From positions 5,942,902 through 6,006,901 of the forward strand of contig NC_087076.1 in NCBI RefSeq assembly GCF_026151205.1: DNA of 64,000 nt, in the 5' to 3' direction. Positions 23,035 through 33,896 of the stretch are shown here, piece by piece; position 1 is the stretch's first letter; the number at the start of each line of letters is the position of its first letter. The stretch comes from Bolinopsis microptera. Lineage: Eukaryota; Ctenophora; Tentaculata; Lobata; Bolinopsidae. A model generated the notes under the pieces. That model searched no databases and was not told where the DNA came from. It saw only the letters and a program-made list of their open reading frames with translations. The position numbers and the translations under genes were made by a program.

Positions 23035-26000
23035 GTTAGTGCTTTGGTAGTGTAGTACAGATGTGGGTGACAATGTAATTATTTTAAGAAGTGTAATCAA
23101 ATTTATATTTTAGACATTGTTTGATCCGATACTGCGATCTCGTGTATTATTAAACCAGTCATGGGAGGATCAATGAATGTTGAATGAGGGTAAATTCACT
23201 CTTTCAAAAATACGATTCTTCACTAACTATTATCATAATCGCTTCAGAGCGTGTGTGGGAGTTTGAGAGAGCATCTCTTATCAACATGGTGACTGGAACG
23301 AAAAAACTTAATGATAGCGGGGGTCTTTTGGTCGCAACAGTTTTTAACAAGCAAACTGGTAAGGTGAAAAATGGAACAGTTTGCAAGGATGCGTTTAACT
23401 GGTATTCGGCACAGCTTTTTTGCCGGTCAATTGGATATCACTTCTCAGACTTCGGAAGTTACCCGAGAAACATTAAATATGTTCCAGAGTGAGTTTGATT
23501 TATATGTCAACATTTTAGTTTCTGCGTTGCAATGGAAATTCTGTATCTTTACTATTTTGAATATCCGAAAATTCCGCTCCCAACCATTTATTCATTCAGG
23601 GATTGGCTGAATCGAACTGACATGTCAATAGTAATGGATGACGTAAGCTGTGAAGAGAATGATATTGACATATCAGATTGCGATTCCAGCATTTTGAGAC
23701 ACAACTGTCAACATGAGGACAATATTTGGCTCCTCTGCTTTCGTAATACAGGTATAGTTTACCTTAAAAAGTTAAAAGCTTAAACTTATCAATAAAATTT
23801 CTAATTAAGTTACGATTTATTTCATTACACAATTAATACTAAATAGCCCGTATAAGCGCTACGACATGAAAATGCAATAATAGGGCATCAACTGATGGGC
23901 TTCCGTTTTTGTTCTATTTTTTTAAATGATGACATTCCACTGTTCAGGATGTTTCGACGAAATTTTGCAGCAATCAAACAAAAACTGCACTGTGACTAAT
24001 ATCGGGGGATTTTTGAAACACTTGTGTAATGATGAGAGTAGAAAAGAGTACTTTCACAAGTGCGCTTATTCGAACACTACCTATCATGTAACAGGCACTG
24101 AGAGTAACACACTCTTTAGTGTCTCTACTGTCTGTGAAAATGACCCGCATGGTTATCAGGCATGTGGTTTTCATACAAAAATTACCTTACAGAACATTTA
24201 TTTCTGTGGAGGTTATTTTGGGATAGATACAAATCTAGAAGTACAACAGTTTGTAGAGTGTGACCAGAACTGTAGAAGAAATTCTGGTGAGGAGTCATCA
24301 CATAGTTCCATCACCGGCAACAACGAAGATCAGTGTGACGACACATGTGACTCTGGCCACTGTAAGGATGAGAGTGTATGTGAGGGTCACACATACGGAC
24401 TTCCCTGTGCTAGTTGGTATGGTTATATACCTGTATCCTTTGTTTGTGATGGATATGATGATTGTGATAACGGGGAGGATGAGAAGCACTGTAACAACAC
24501 CACATTACCAACCTGTATACATTATAAGAAGAAAGTTACAGTCCCCATATTTAACTACACCAGGTGTAGTGTATATGATCTCAGTGGTGAATACTTGTAC
24601 ACCTATCCGTACTGTTACGGATATCTAGACCAGACAAATTGCACTGATGTAAACAGAGTGGGTGGTTACTGTTTGATAAATGGTTTCATGTCGAGTGTAT
24701 CAAAGTACGTAGTCTGTCATAGAAGTGAATTTAAGCTGACCAATGAAAAGATTAGTCTCTGTGACGATAATCAAGAAAACGATTGTAGCTCACTATCTGC
24801 AGACTGTGTTGTTCACAAACACAAACTCTGTGATGGAGTTAGAGACTGTAAAGATAATAGTGATGAGACCCTTGACATATGCCAACTAACAACAGTGGGA
24901 CTCTTCAACTGTACTCGTAGTTTTGGTGGCGATAGAAATATAACAATACCCATAAAATGGATAATGGACAACAAAACCGATTGCTTGAATGGAGAAGATG
25001 AAAAAAGAAACCTTTGGAAATATTGTGGAGAGAAAAATGATTTGACTTATAGAGTTGTCTTAGGAGACAAAACCTGCCAGGATATTTTGTTGTGTCCTGG
25101 AGATTCTGATCAAGGCTATGTTGATTTTGACTTTCTTTGTGATGGTGTAAACTCTTGTGAGATTGAAAATGAGGTCTGCAGAATTTCGCGAGATTTCCCA
25201 AGTATCAATACGACTGCTGTGAATGAAAGATGTGCTGGACGAGATTTGTGCAAATCATTGGACTCTAAAAATGTAACATGTCATATACGGGAATTTCAGG
25301 GGCCAGCAGGATCTGCTTTTGGTGTCAAGATAATGCTCAATGTGCCGACCTTTCAAGTAAACTGCAATGGTCTTTTCGGTGAATATTATGTGTTTATCAG
25401 TTGCATGGGTTTATGCTTAAACTCCACGTGTCCTATTCAGGACACTTTTTTAGAACATGATTCATGTCGTGGTCAGTATCCTGTCCGAGTTAAAACTCTG
25501 GCAAACAACAACATCCTGACTTTTGTGACAATGTCTGATGTAGGTGAATATGAAAATACATTTTTCCAATGTAGAAATACTAAATGCATAAAGTACAGCC
25601 AAGTTTGTGACCTTGTTAATGACTGTGGTGACATGTCGGATGAACGAAACTGTACAAATCATATAGTTTGTGAGAATACAAACAACCAGACAGATCAAGT
25701 AAAAGAGTACTTGATATCCCATTCCCAGAAGTGTGATGGTAGATTTGATTGTTTTGATCTTTCAGATGAATGCAATCTAGAGTGCGGCAAGGAAATCCTC
25801 CAAAACTGGTTCTTGAAACTTTATTGCTGGTTGTTGGGCCTCTTAGCAGCTATTTTTAATATCATCACCGTATGCAAAGTAGCGAGTTGTATTAAAGACT
25901 CTGAAACAAGAAGCAATCTATACACTACAGTACTAATTTGTGTAATCGGAATGGGTGATTTCCTAATAGGAGTCTACTTGATCGCACTATCAGTATTCGA

Positions 26001-27054
26001 CAGCATTATTTTCGGAAAGAATTATTGCAGGAAGCAAGCTGAGTGGTTATCAGGAAATTCTTGTTCTGTTCTTGGAGTTATCAGCACTGCGGGAACACAA
26101 CTCTCTTTATTTTCGATGACTCTTTTAAGTTTGATCAGGATGTGGGGAATTCTGAACAGCTCTCTTAGCATTCCAGCACGTGTCAATAAAAGAGCGATAG
26201 CAAAATTAATTGGGATCGTTATTGGAATCGTTACTGCTTCGATATCAGTAGCAATCATACCATTGGTCCCCGCCTTAGAGGACTACTTTGTGCAAGGTTT
26301 CTTCTATGATCCACTCTACAAGCTATTTATCGGATTCCCGAACAAAATGAAGCATATTAAAATTCTTCAAGCATACTACAAAACCGAAAATTTGTTGGCG
26401 AATACAACTTGGGCTGAGATCGGCGAGAAAGTTGATGGAATGTTCAACCAAAGCTTGAGTAGAAGTGCAGTGCACTTTTACGGAAATGATGGTGTGTGCC
26501 TCTTCAAATACTTTGTTCGTAGTGATGATCCTAGAAGAAACCGCATAACATCGGATATGAAAACAGAACTGATCGACGTGAAAGGAAATATGATAGTCTG
26601 GCTTATGTTGGGAGTCAATCTTTTCTGCTTTGTGGTGATAACTGTGTCTTATTTGATGATCAACATTATATCTCGGAAATCATCCAGAAATTCTGGGCAA
26701 AATAGCAATCCAGATGCTGTCCGCAGAAACAGAGCAATACAGACCAGGATTGCGCTGGTCATAGCCACAGATTTCGCCTGTTGGGTTCCATTTATAATCA
26801 TCAGTGGGCTTCACAATCTCGAAACAATTGATGCTACAGATTGGTACTTAAGTTTCGCTATGATAGTTTTACCCCTCAATTCGGTCATCAACCCTTTGCT
26901 ATATGATAACACTCTCAGAGAGTTGTTTGGTGAAGCTTTCAGAAATTTTGCTGCTAGATGTCCGAGAGGCGCTACATATTTAAGATTGCAAGTTACTGAG
27001 GGAGCATCGCAAATAAGAGCAAACGAGGATATAGTCGTGGAAACGCCAATTTAG
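22599..27054 (+). CDS. Receptor gene 1: FAMeT-SRCR-LDLa-seven-helix receptor
   Basis: Four exons seen: up to 23034, 23248-23488, 23600-23751 and 23948-27054 (stop TAG). All junctions are GT-AG and join in frame. Order of domains: FAMeT, SRCR split over two exons, five or six LDLa repeats, then a class A seven-helix domain. The seven-helix part resembles LGR/relaxin-type receptors: GDFLIGVYL in helix 2, CWVPF in helix 6 and NSVINPLLY in helix 7. The aromatic-acidic-arginine motif after helix 3 reads IRM. It should act as a G-protein-coupled receptor at the plasma membrane; the ligand is unknown. The 5' end is uncertain: the exon is open upstream to about 22548, no signal peptide exon was found, and the GC-rich repeat lies ~90 bp away, so the gene may be 5'-truncated or have distant first exons. 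22599 is only the first in-frame ATG. Confidence 0.8.
23248..23751 (+). CDS. Gene 1 exons 23248-23488 and 23600-23751: SRCR domain
   Basis: The first exon gives ERVWEFERASL, SGGLLVATVFN and TVCKDAFNWYSAQLFCRSIG; the second gives DDVSCEENDIDISDCD and NCQHEDNIWLLC. These are the core and cysteine pattern of a scavenger-receptor cysteine-rich domain. The splice runs from CCAGA/GTGAGT to TTCAG/GGATTGG, phase 2. This intron position differs from that in the SRCR of gene 2. Confidence 0.8.
23948..27054 (+). CDS. Gene 1 exon: LDLa repeats and seven-helix domain
   Basis: One exon of 3.1 kb. LDLa-type repeats are recognised by their calcium-box ends: CDGYDDCDNGEDEKHC, CDGVRDCKDNSDE, CDLVNDCGDMSDERNC and CDGRFDCFDLSDEC, plus degenerate ones lacking the full acidic set. 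Membrane helices begin near 25797 (helix 1), 25942 (2), 26063 (3), 26200 (4), 26587 (5), 26736 (6) and 26845 (7). Between helices 4 and 5 a long extracellular loop holds the cysteine of NDGVCLFKYFV. The tail is short, about 40 residues. Seven-helix domain plus ectodomain in one exon is the same as in gene 2. Confidence 0.9.
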
Positions 27055-27160
27055 ATGGAACCATAGACCTACTAATGATAAGGTGAGATTTTACAATAAT
27101 GCTTTATCAAAAACTGTTATCATCAAGATGAATGTACAATGTACATTTTACATTGTAAAA

Positions 27161-27166
27161 AATAAA
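27161..27166 (+). promoter_or_regulatory. Candidate polyadenylation signal for receptor gene 1
   Basis: AATAAA about 107 bp after the stop codon, just after a small palindrome (ATGTACAATGTACAT and a following TTTTACATTGTAAAA). Confidence 0.5.
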
Positions 27167-27798
27167 TGTGTATGATATAGATGTACTTATGTGTATAAAA
27201 ATGATGGCTTAACAGTTAACACTATCATCGACAGTGTAAAACCTTCAATTGGTCATCAGTGATTGACATAAACATTTTTATTCTCAGGACTGTTGCATGA
27301 TAAAGTTGATGAACACTATTTCCTTCCAACCCACAGCATGATCACAACAATGACTTAAATGAAAATATTAGTGCCCAGGAACTGCAAAGCTGTGATTAAC
27401 TGACTGAATATTCGTTATTTCAATATTTTTATGATCCACGAATTTATAGTCGTTGGTTTTTCAAACAATCCATTTTTAGTTTGAGCAGCTATACTGTAAG
27501 TTTATTTATAGATGTGGATTCTGGAGGGGAGGTGAAGCATATGTTTTGACACGTGACTGACATTAAACAATCAGAATCGACTATCGAGAATCGACTATTC
27601 AAACCCTAAAACCCTAATTTAAAAACTTTTAAATTTGCTTGTTTATTTTCTATCGTTTATTGCTTTTTTGTTGTTGGTGTTTTGTGATTTCTCACTGATT
27701 AGTTATATTACACTTTTACAGATATTTTCTTGGCTGCTTGATTATTAATGTTATCTTCTTTTTTTTCTAACTAAGACTAAATTCTTCTGACTGTTATT
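27167..27798. other. Intergenic stretch
   Basis: AT-rich DNA between receptor gene 1 and the second copy of the dispersed element. No gene, array or motif that I can support. Confidence 0.6.
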
Positions 27799-29571
27799 TC
27801 ACAATGCTGGCAAGCATAACCGTTGCCCTTATATTCACAACACTATGTACCCCCTATACTATTATATCCCCTTTATTGTTTTCCAGGCATTAAGACTCAT
27901 CGAAAGTAGTTCAGCAGGTATATTTAAGTTCAAAACATTCTAATTCAATGTTAAAGATGACAGGAATAAGAAATAGTTATGTGGAGGTTTTTAAGAAATT
28001 TGCGCAAAATACGCGCCAGCATGTTATACGAAATTAGGTAAAAAACCCAAAATCGCCATATTCAGGTGCCTTAAAAACCATGTTAAAATTGAGTTAGAGA
28101 TCTGAAACTTTGCAGAGCGTCTAGACCTTGTCCAAATCGACTGTAAAAAAAATTTCATGTTGCAGGAGTATCGGGAAGTGGGTTTTCTGGAACCCCTGTT
28201 TTACAACAGATTGTCGTGAAGCTATATATATAATATATAGTATAGACGCTTTTGCAGTAAATTGTAGCCTACATTTAAGTGTCCGTAGATTCAAAAGTAT
28301 AAAAGATACAGTCATTTCGAACCACAGGTTTTAAAGATAATTGTTTATACTTTAGTTTACATTATATCGAAAAATAATTTATCGTCATCATCATCACTTG
28401 ATGACGTCATCAATTTAAGTGTTTTTAAAACTTGATTTTTGACAAAATAACAACTTTTCAAATCGATTTTAAAGCATTAAGGAGTAATTTTATTCAAAAT
28501 CTGAGGACATTTTCATCTTAGATAATTGTTCAAGCATTCTGAAAATCTACCGGAAAGTTTTCCTACCTTGCTCCTTCATAAAGATATTCGCTATTGAAGT
28601 TTGTGCTTTTTTGAAGAATAATTTTATAAAAACACAAAAGTTGTGAATTAGTATTCTCTGGTGTTGGGCCATCCCTTGGGTTGTGGAGCTCAATTTTGCT
28701 TCCTAAAGGTCTAAATTGTGTTATAGACTAGTTTTAAAGTTGAAAATCGGAAAGTTGCACACGTGGGGACACGCCCAAATTAATTTAAAATAGCTAAAAT
28801 CACTAAAAATTGTTATTTTCACGATTTTTACCAACTTTGGAGTCCCGTTGTGATCCAAGTTCTTTTTGAAATCTTCTGAAACTTTTCATGCTTATCAAAC
28901 TATATATTAAATAACACTATGCAAAAATTTATGGTGATTCAATATTTTATGCGCACGCAACGTCCGCTCAAAGTTTGCACGTGCGAAAGGTGAGAATTTT
29001 GCTCATTCGTGATTTCGAATATATTCTGCTTTCCCACGATATTAAAATGGCATTATATATGAATTTAATGCCAACTTGAATGAGTAAAAAGTGCTATATT
29101 CAGTCTGTTATTGACAGATATGCCTACCTAAACACAAGGAAACATTTTCAAAGGTAAAATTTCGAAATCGTTGAAATTACCTCCTTATTAAGTTTCGACT
29201 GTGTAAATTATCCTGACATTATAATCAAAAAGAGATGATATTTGACCAAAACCCATAATCATGGGTAGAGTGAACCGCTGCCAGTGTCTCTCTTTTCCAA
29301 ACAAAAGAAAATGATATTAATTTGAGGAACCGTCCGCAAATGCAAATTGATACCGAGAATGAAATCGGTCGCTCGCTTTTCCCATTCATTCACGGCTTAC
29401 GTATTGTAATAAAGCTTATTGAATGGGAAAAGCGAGCGACCGATTTCATTCTCGGTATCAATTTGCATTTGCGGACGGTTCCTCAAATTAATATCATTTT
29501 CTTTTGTTTGGAAAAGAGAGACACTGGCAGCGGTTCACTCTACCCATGATTATGGGTTTTGGTCAAATTTA
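27799..29571. mobile_element. Dispersed 1773-bp element, copy 2
   Basis: Same orientation and length as the copy at 5091-6863 (constant offset of 22,708 bp). Single-base differences were noticed near 28234, 28750, 28781, 28931 and 29144 and in both arms of the terminal palindrome. Flanks unrelated to those of copy 1. Confidence 0.85.
29240..29568. repeat. Perfect palindrome, 149-bp arms (copy 2)
   Basis: Arms 29240-29388 and 29420-29568. Copy 2 has TTAATTTGAGG in the left arm where copy 1 has TTAATATGAGG, and the right arm carries the matching change (CCTCAAATTAA against CCTCATATTAA), so the palindrome remains perfect. Confidence 0.95.
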
Positions 29572-29900
29572 GTAATAGGATATGTTTACTCTTTGGCATA
29601 AGAGCTATTTTATGTTTTCAGTGAAAAGCCTGGAATTTATTGTATTGAGTGGTTTGATTGCTTTATAGTTTCTGGTTTATGAAATTGTCTGATTGTCTCA
29701 CTTGTCTCGAGCCTGCACAATTTAACGTTTTATAATACTTTAATAAAGACTTAAAAACATAATAGGGAGTATTTTAACTTTAATAACACAGTGTTTATGA
29801 TTATAATAAGGGACACCTAAACATAAATACGGTATCATTTCGGCTCACATCATATTTGACTGCCAGGCCGGAGTATCCGTTTTAACCAAAGTGCCGCATC

Positions 29901-29936
29901 ATGGTTACCATGGTTACTATGGTTACCATGGTTACT
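29901..29936. repeat. Short CCATGGTTAC tandem repeat
   Basis: Alternating ATGGTTACC/ATGGTTACT units, about four copies. Nothing else is recognised between 29572 and 29957. Confidence 0.7.
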
Positions 29937-29957
29937 ACACCATAGTGACTCAATTCT

Positions 29958-30206
29958 TTAGAGTGCCACACTTTTTTCAAAGTGCCGCGACGGGCGTGAT
30001 ACAGAAATATTTTGGATGTGTGAATTCCATCGTAGGTGGCTGTCGAAGGTTACTCCAAGGTATTTAACCTCTTTGGAAACTTCAAAGGGTTGTCCGTTCA
30101 GAAGAATGGGTTCTATTGAGAATTTCTTTCTTAGTGTGGAGAAGACGATTACCTTGGTTTTAATTGCATTAAGCTTAACTCCATTTTCTGTGCACCATTT
30201 GTCAAT
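29958..30206 (-). pseudogene. Non-LTR reverse transcriptase fragment
   Basis: The frame reads IDKWCTENGVKLNAIKTKVI, then an ILLNGQPFEV strand and EVKYLGVTFDSHLRWNSHI. This is the thumb-side end of a LINE reverse transcriptase: W...L-N--KTK--F, then KYLGV-(hydrophobic)-D--L-W--H. The catalytic FADD block is not present. The frame continues upstream to 30347, but that part is not convincing. A decayed, truncated copy. Confidence 0.7.
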
Positions 30207-30347
30207 GATTCCACCATCTCCTAAGTTTCTCCTAGGAAATTTCAAAGAACGCTCAATGGGGGTCAGCTCTCGCTGTCTCTTGGTTCCCTTCCTGGGTCCA
30301 GCGCCAGCTTCCCTGTTTTTGTTTCGGTACTGTATGCGTGTAGACAT

Positions 30348-30928
30348 ATCCTGTTAAGAAACTTATTTTAGGCAGTTCAAGTGAAAGAGTTAATTTGCTA
30401 TTCGGGTGGAAATCGCAGAATTACGAAATATTCTATACTATGATCGCACAATTAAGTAAAAGGATTGGACGATTTGCCCGGCTAAGGACTAGGTTAGACC
30501 GAACAAAGAGAATAAGTGACGTGTCGATTGATTAGCTTGCCCAGCATTTCCGTTACAACTGTCGCGTTACATCTAACGGCAACGCTAATTGTTTTAATGC
30601 TGGCTGCGCGCGCGCCCGCGCTAGGCTGTTTGGTCAGTTTGCTTTTTATGTTGCTGAGACGTTTGTCGCTGGTGAATTTTGATAAATTTGTGGTGCGTGT
30701 GGAGTAGAGCGATTGTTATGGGAAGCAGGTAGATATCCGCATTGGGTTGGCATGCGCATCCGTGTAGTGGCCCACGGTGGCAAGGATGGGTTAACTCATC
30801 TACTAATTTTATCCGTGTAGTGGCCCACGGTGGCACATAAGGCTAAAAATTTTTTTATAGACACTAATGCTGTCTCACAGAGTAATCTGCGGACAGACAT
30901 AAGCCCTGGCGAAATCAGTAAAACCTGA
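30348..30928. other. Unassigned stretch with a ~22-bp direct repeat
   Basis: GTGTAGTGGCCCACGGTGGCA occurs twice (about 30763 and 30813). A short GCGC run lies near 30606. Otherwise nothing recognised; it may be the non-coding 3' part of the Penelope-like element on the minus strand. Confidence 0.4.
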
Positions 30929-32550
30929 CTAGGGATTCTCACCCTGTAGGGTGGGGGAGGTGTGGGTGGGAAAGTGAAAATTACAGTACAATATGTCAAT
31001 AAAAATTTGGTCTTCTGTTGAGGTTGAGAAGGGAATGCCAGATGGTCTGGACTTTAAGGATTTGGCAATTTTAGGAAGAATGGGGTCCCAGAGGGAACTA
31101 CATTTGGGTGCGCGGTCTGTTCTGTTCATGACTGGTTGTCGTATTTGTCTAGCTGCGTGTTCTGTGAGGTCAAGTTGGGAGCGTGAGGTAAGGGATTTGA
31201 GGACTTCTATGTTGTTCCAGGAGATGGTGTGGCCGGTGGTCAGGGCATGATGTGCAGGGGCTGATTTGATTCTGTCTGTGGATTTGTCGATTGGGATTGG
31301 TGGCGAGAGGGGTTGGTGAATTTCCGTTGTACTTCGTCCATGATGGTGGTGATGCGGTGAGGAGGGAAGCCGTTCTGGAGGCAAACGTGTCGTACTGTCT
31401 GGAGTTCGTCGTCAAGGTGTTGGGGTGAGCAGATGTTGTGGGCTCTTCTGGTCAGTGATCGGATGACTGCGTTCTTAGATGAGTTGGTGGTGCAGGATGA
31501 GTACTTGGTGTAGAGGTTGGTGTGGGTGGGTTTTCTGTAGACTGATGTGGATTTGTCAGGGTGGATGAGAACGTCAAGGAAGGGTATAGTTCCGTCTGTA
31601 GAGGGATGTTCTTGGGTAAAGTTGAGGTCTTCAGTAAGGGAGTTAAGGAATGTAAAGAAGGATTCTGCGTGGTTTCTGTCTCTGAAAGATCCAAGGCCGT
31701 CGTCGACGAAATGGGAGTAAGTGTTCGGAGGGTCAGGACATGAGGATAAAGCTAAGGTCTCGATTTCAGCTAGGCGGATTTCAGCTAGTTCAACAATGAG
31801 GGGGGATCCCATTGTACCACCTTCGTCTTGGGAGTAGAAGGAGCCGTTGAATTCAAGGTATGAGTTGTCAAGGCAAAAGTTGATAGGGAGCCTATGGTGG
31901 TGGTGGTGACATTGGAGGGAAGACGAGAGGGGTTCTGTCCAAAGGAGGAGATGACAGTTTTGAGGGCTAGGCGCATGTCACAGGAGGTCTACAAGGATTG
32001 GACGTCTAAGGAGGCGTGGTAGGGGAAGGAGGGATTGAGAGAGGAGTCGAAGCGATGTTTGAAGTCGGAGGAGTTTTTGAGGCGTAAGGGGTTCTGGGCT
32101 AGGGGTTTGAGGAACGAAGCGAGGACTTTGTGGAGGGCTTGGAGGGGGGTGTTGTAGAAGCTGACTACGGGACGGATAGGTGCGCCGGGTTTGTGTATCT
32201 TGGGTTGTCCGTAAAGTTGGGGCCATCTAGGATGTAGGTTGCGCATCTTGTGGTATAGGTCGGTCGTGAGCTTCTTGTCGGTGTGTAGTTTCTTGAGGAC
32301 TTTCTGTAGTTTAGTGGTAACAGATTGTGTGGGGTCTTTCGTTAAGAGGGTGTAACTACCTGAGGATAAGTGGTCGGTAACTTTGGTTATGTATTGATCG
32401 TGAGTCAGTACAACAGTGGCGTTGCCCTTGTCAGCAGGAAGAAATTTCAATTCAGATTTCTTAGATTTTAAAGATTTAGTTGCCTTTAGGAATCCCTCAA
32501 ATAACATGTTTTCTTCAGTGGAGCAGGCCCCTGGTGTTATAATGCTGAGG
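30929..32550 (-). pseudogene. Penelope-like element, reverse transcriptase with damaged endonuclease
   Basis: Read right to left, the fragment encodes the start of the Penelope-type reverse transcriptase (FLPADKGNATVVL, QLYGQPKIHKPGAPIRPVV; 32507-31989). After a frame change come TMGSPLIVELAE, HFVDDGLGSF (the catalytic -VDD box, normally YVDD), IPFLDVLI and TSVYRKPTHT (31812-31310). After another shift comes HHALTTGHTISWNNIEVLK and PKCSSLWDPIL, the tail of the GIY-YIG endonuclease (31384-30990). The GIY and YIG motifs that should lie between are missing. There are at least two frame changes, so it is inactive. The order RT then endonuclease tail is diagnostic for the class. Confidence 0.75.
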
Positions 32551-32898
32551 GAACTTCCCCCGATGGGAGCTCTGTGATGTACCTAGATGTGGTAAGTAGA
32601 CCCATTTTAAAATATTTTAAACTTAAGCTAGAGAATTGCCTACGGAACAAACTATATCTTGAGTATACGCAGGGTGATCCTCTACTAGAAACCCGTTAGT
32701 CGAAAGCTTTGTTCGAGGTAATTTTTTAAATCAGTTAAATGTTTCAATCTTATCGCTCCTTTTTTAGGTGGTTCGTCACGAGATATCCTAGTCAGCATTC
32801 GACACGTTACGAATGTGATCACGTGACCAAGGATTTACGAATCAAGGTCACGTGATAGGCCTATAATGTGTGTAATACAGCAACTGATTAGGCATGTA

Positions 32899-33782
32899 CC
32901 TTATCGGACCTTATTTGGACGGACATTACATGAACGGACATAATTGTGAACGGACATTAATATGAACGCTCGAAGGCATTCAAAACCATCAAAAATCCGA
33001 ATTTTTAAAAATTTTTGACGTTTTTTTAATTTCAGCAAATGATTTTTTAATACATTTTTTATACAGTAAGTAAGAATAGCAGTCATTAAGCAGTAAAAAT
33101 GTTAAAATATGTGTACATGATCAGTGTCTAATATCACATATCATCTTCATTAAATAGGTTTTCGTGCATGAAATAGTCCATGCTTAAACAAGCATCAGTG
33201 ATTTCTAGCTTTGTGGAAACCTTTTTTATCAAACTACCCTGGTCCTGCATTTCAGTGTTTTTTACAAGCCATTCGGCGTGAAGTGGTTTTATCTTAGACA
33301 ACTTAAGGTTAACCTTAACATCACGTGGAGCTTTCCTAGCACTGTTTCATTACCTCCCCTCAGTAATATGAACTATAAAAACGTCGGACAATGTCCTTGG
33401 CAACACGATTTACCGTAATATCTAGAGGCTGGAACAAGTTTGTCATGTTGGCGGGGACTAGCTCATGAACTATGTTGAGTGTTATGATTTCGTTGACTTT
33501 TTCCGCCAAGTGACCTTTGAAAACATCATATACTAGTAGAGTTTTCTGTGCCTCCGGCAGACCAAGGAGAACCTTTCCGTCGTTAACTTACGGCACAATA
33601 AAGTTCTCATAGTTGTCATATTCTGGGTAAAAAGTTCGAAATGGAAAAATTTTTGAAAAAATTTCAACGGACTTTAACTTGGACGGACATTAATTGAACG
33701 GACTTTATTTGAACGGACATTAAAATGAACGCTAGGGCCTCCAGCGTTCAAGTAATGTCCGTCCAAATAAGGTCCGATAAGG
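32899..33782 (-). mobile_element. Pogo-like DNA transposon remnant flanked by TA
   Basis: CCTTATCGGACCTTATTTGG at the left end and its reverse complement at the right end, each flanked by TA, as in Tc1/mariner/pogo insertions. Subterminal GAACGGACATTA repeats occur at both ends. The interior carries transposase sequence on the minus strand. About 0.9 kb, so internally deleted. Confidence 0.75.
33361..33590 (-). pseudogene. DDE_1 (pogo/Tigger-like) transposase fragment
   Basis: The minus strand reads LGLPEAQKTLLVYDVFKGH, then IVHELVPANMTNLFQPLDIT and NRVAKDIVRRFYSSYY, ending in a stop. This is the second and third catalytic-aspartate region of DDE_1 transposases (hydrophobic-YDVFKGH and QPLDI). 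The DNA-binding half is absent. It agrees with the TA duplication of the surrounding element. Confidence 0.65.
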
Positions 33783-33823
33783 TAATCTGTAGTACAAGTA
33801 GTGAATTGTTGGGACTGATTTGT

Positions 33824-33896
33824 GGCGAGATAGCTTAGTGGTTATAGCATCCGAGCGTTCATCGGGAGGTCATGGGTTCAATTCCCGCTCTCGGCA
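33824..33896 (+). tRNA. tRNA-like gene, possibly degenerate or the head of a SINE
   Basis: 73 nt fold as a cloverleaf: acceptor GGCGAGA/TCTCGGC with one G-G mismatch, D stem GCT/AGC, anticodon stem TCCGA/TCGGG, T arm GGGTTCAATTCCC. The A box (TAGCTTAGTGG) and B box (GGTTCAATTCC) of RNA polymerase III promoters are intact, and TTTT follows near 33914. The anticodon loop is GCGTTCA; position 33 would be C instead of the usual T, so the isotype (GTT, Asn, if taken literally) is unsafe. Could be a pseudo-tRNA or tRNA-derived SINE. Confidence 0.5.

Noticed and set aside
24260-26258. Other-frame ORFs inside the receptor exons (also inside gene 2 and the peptidase)
   Set aside because: Shadows of the real coding frames, which carry the domain motifs.
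27609-27630. Telomere-like AACCCTAAAACCCTAAT
   Set aside because: Only two imperfect units, no array.
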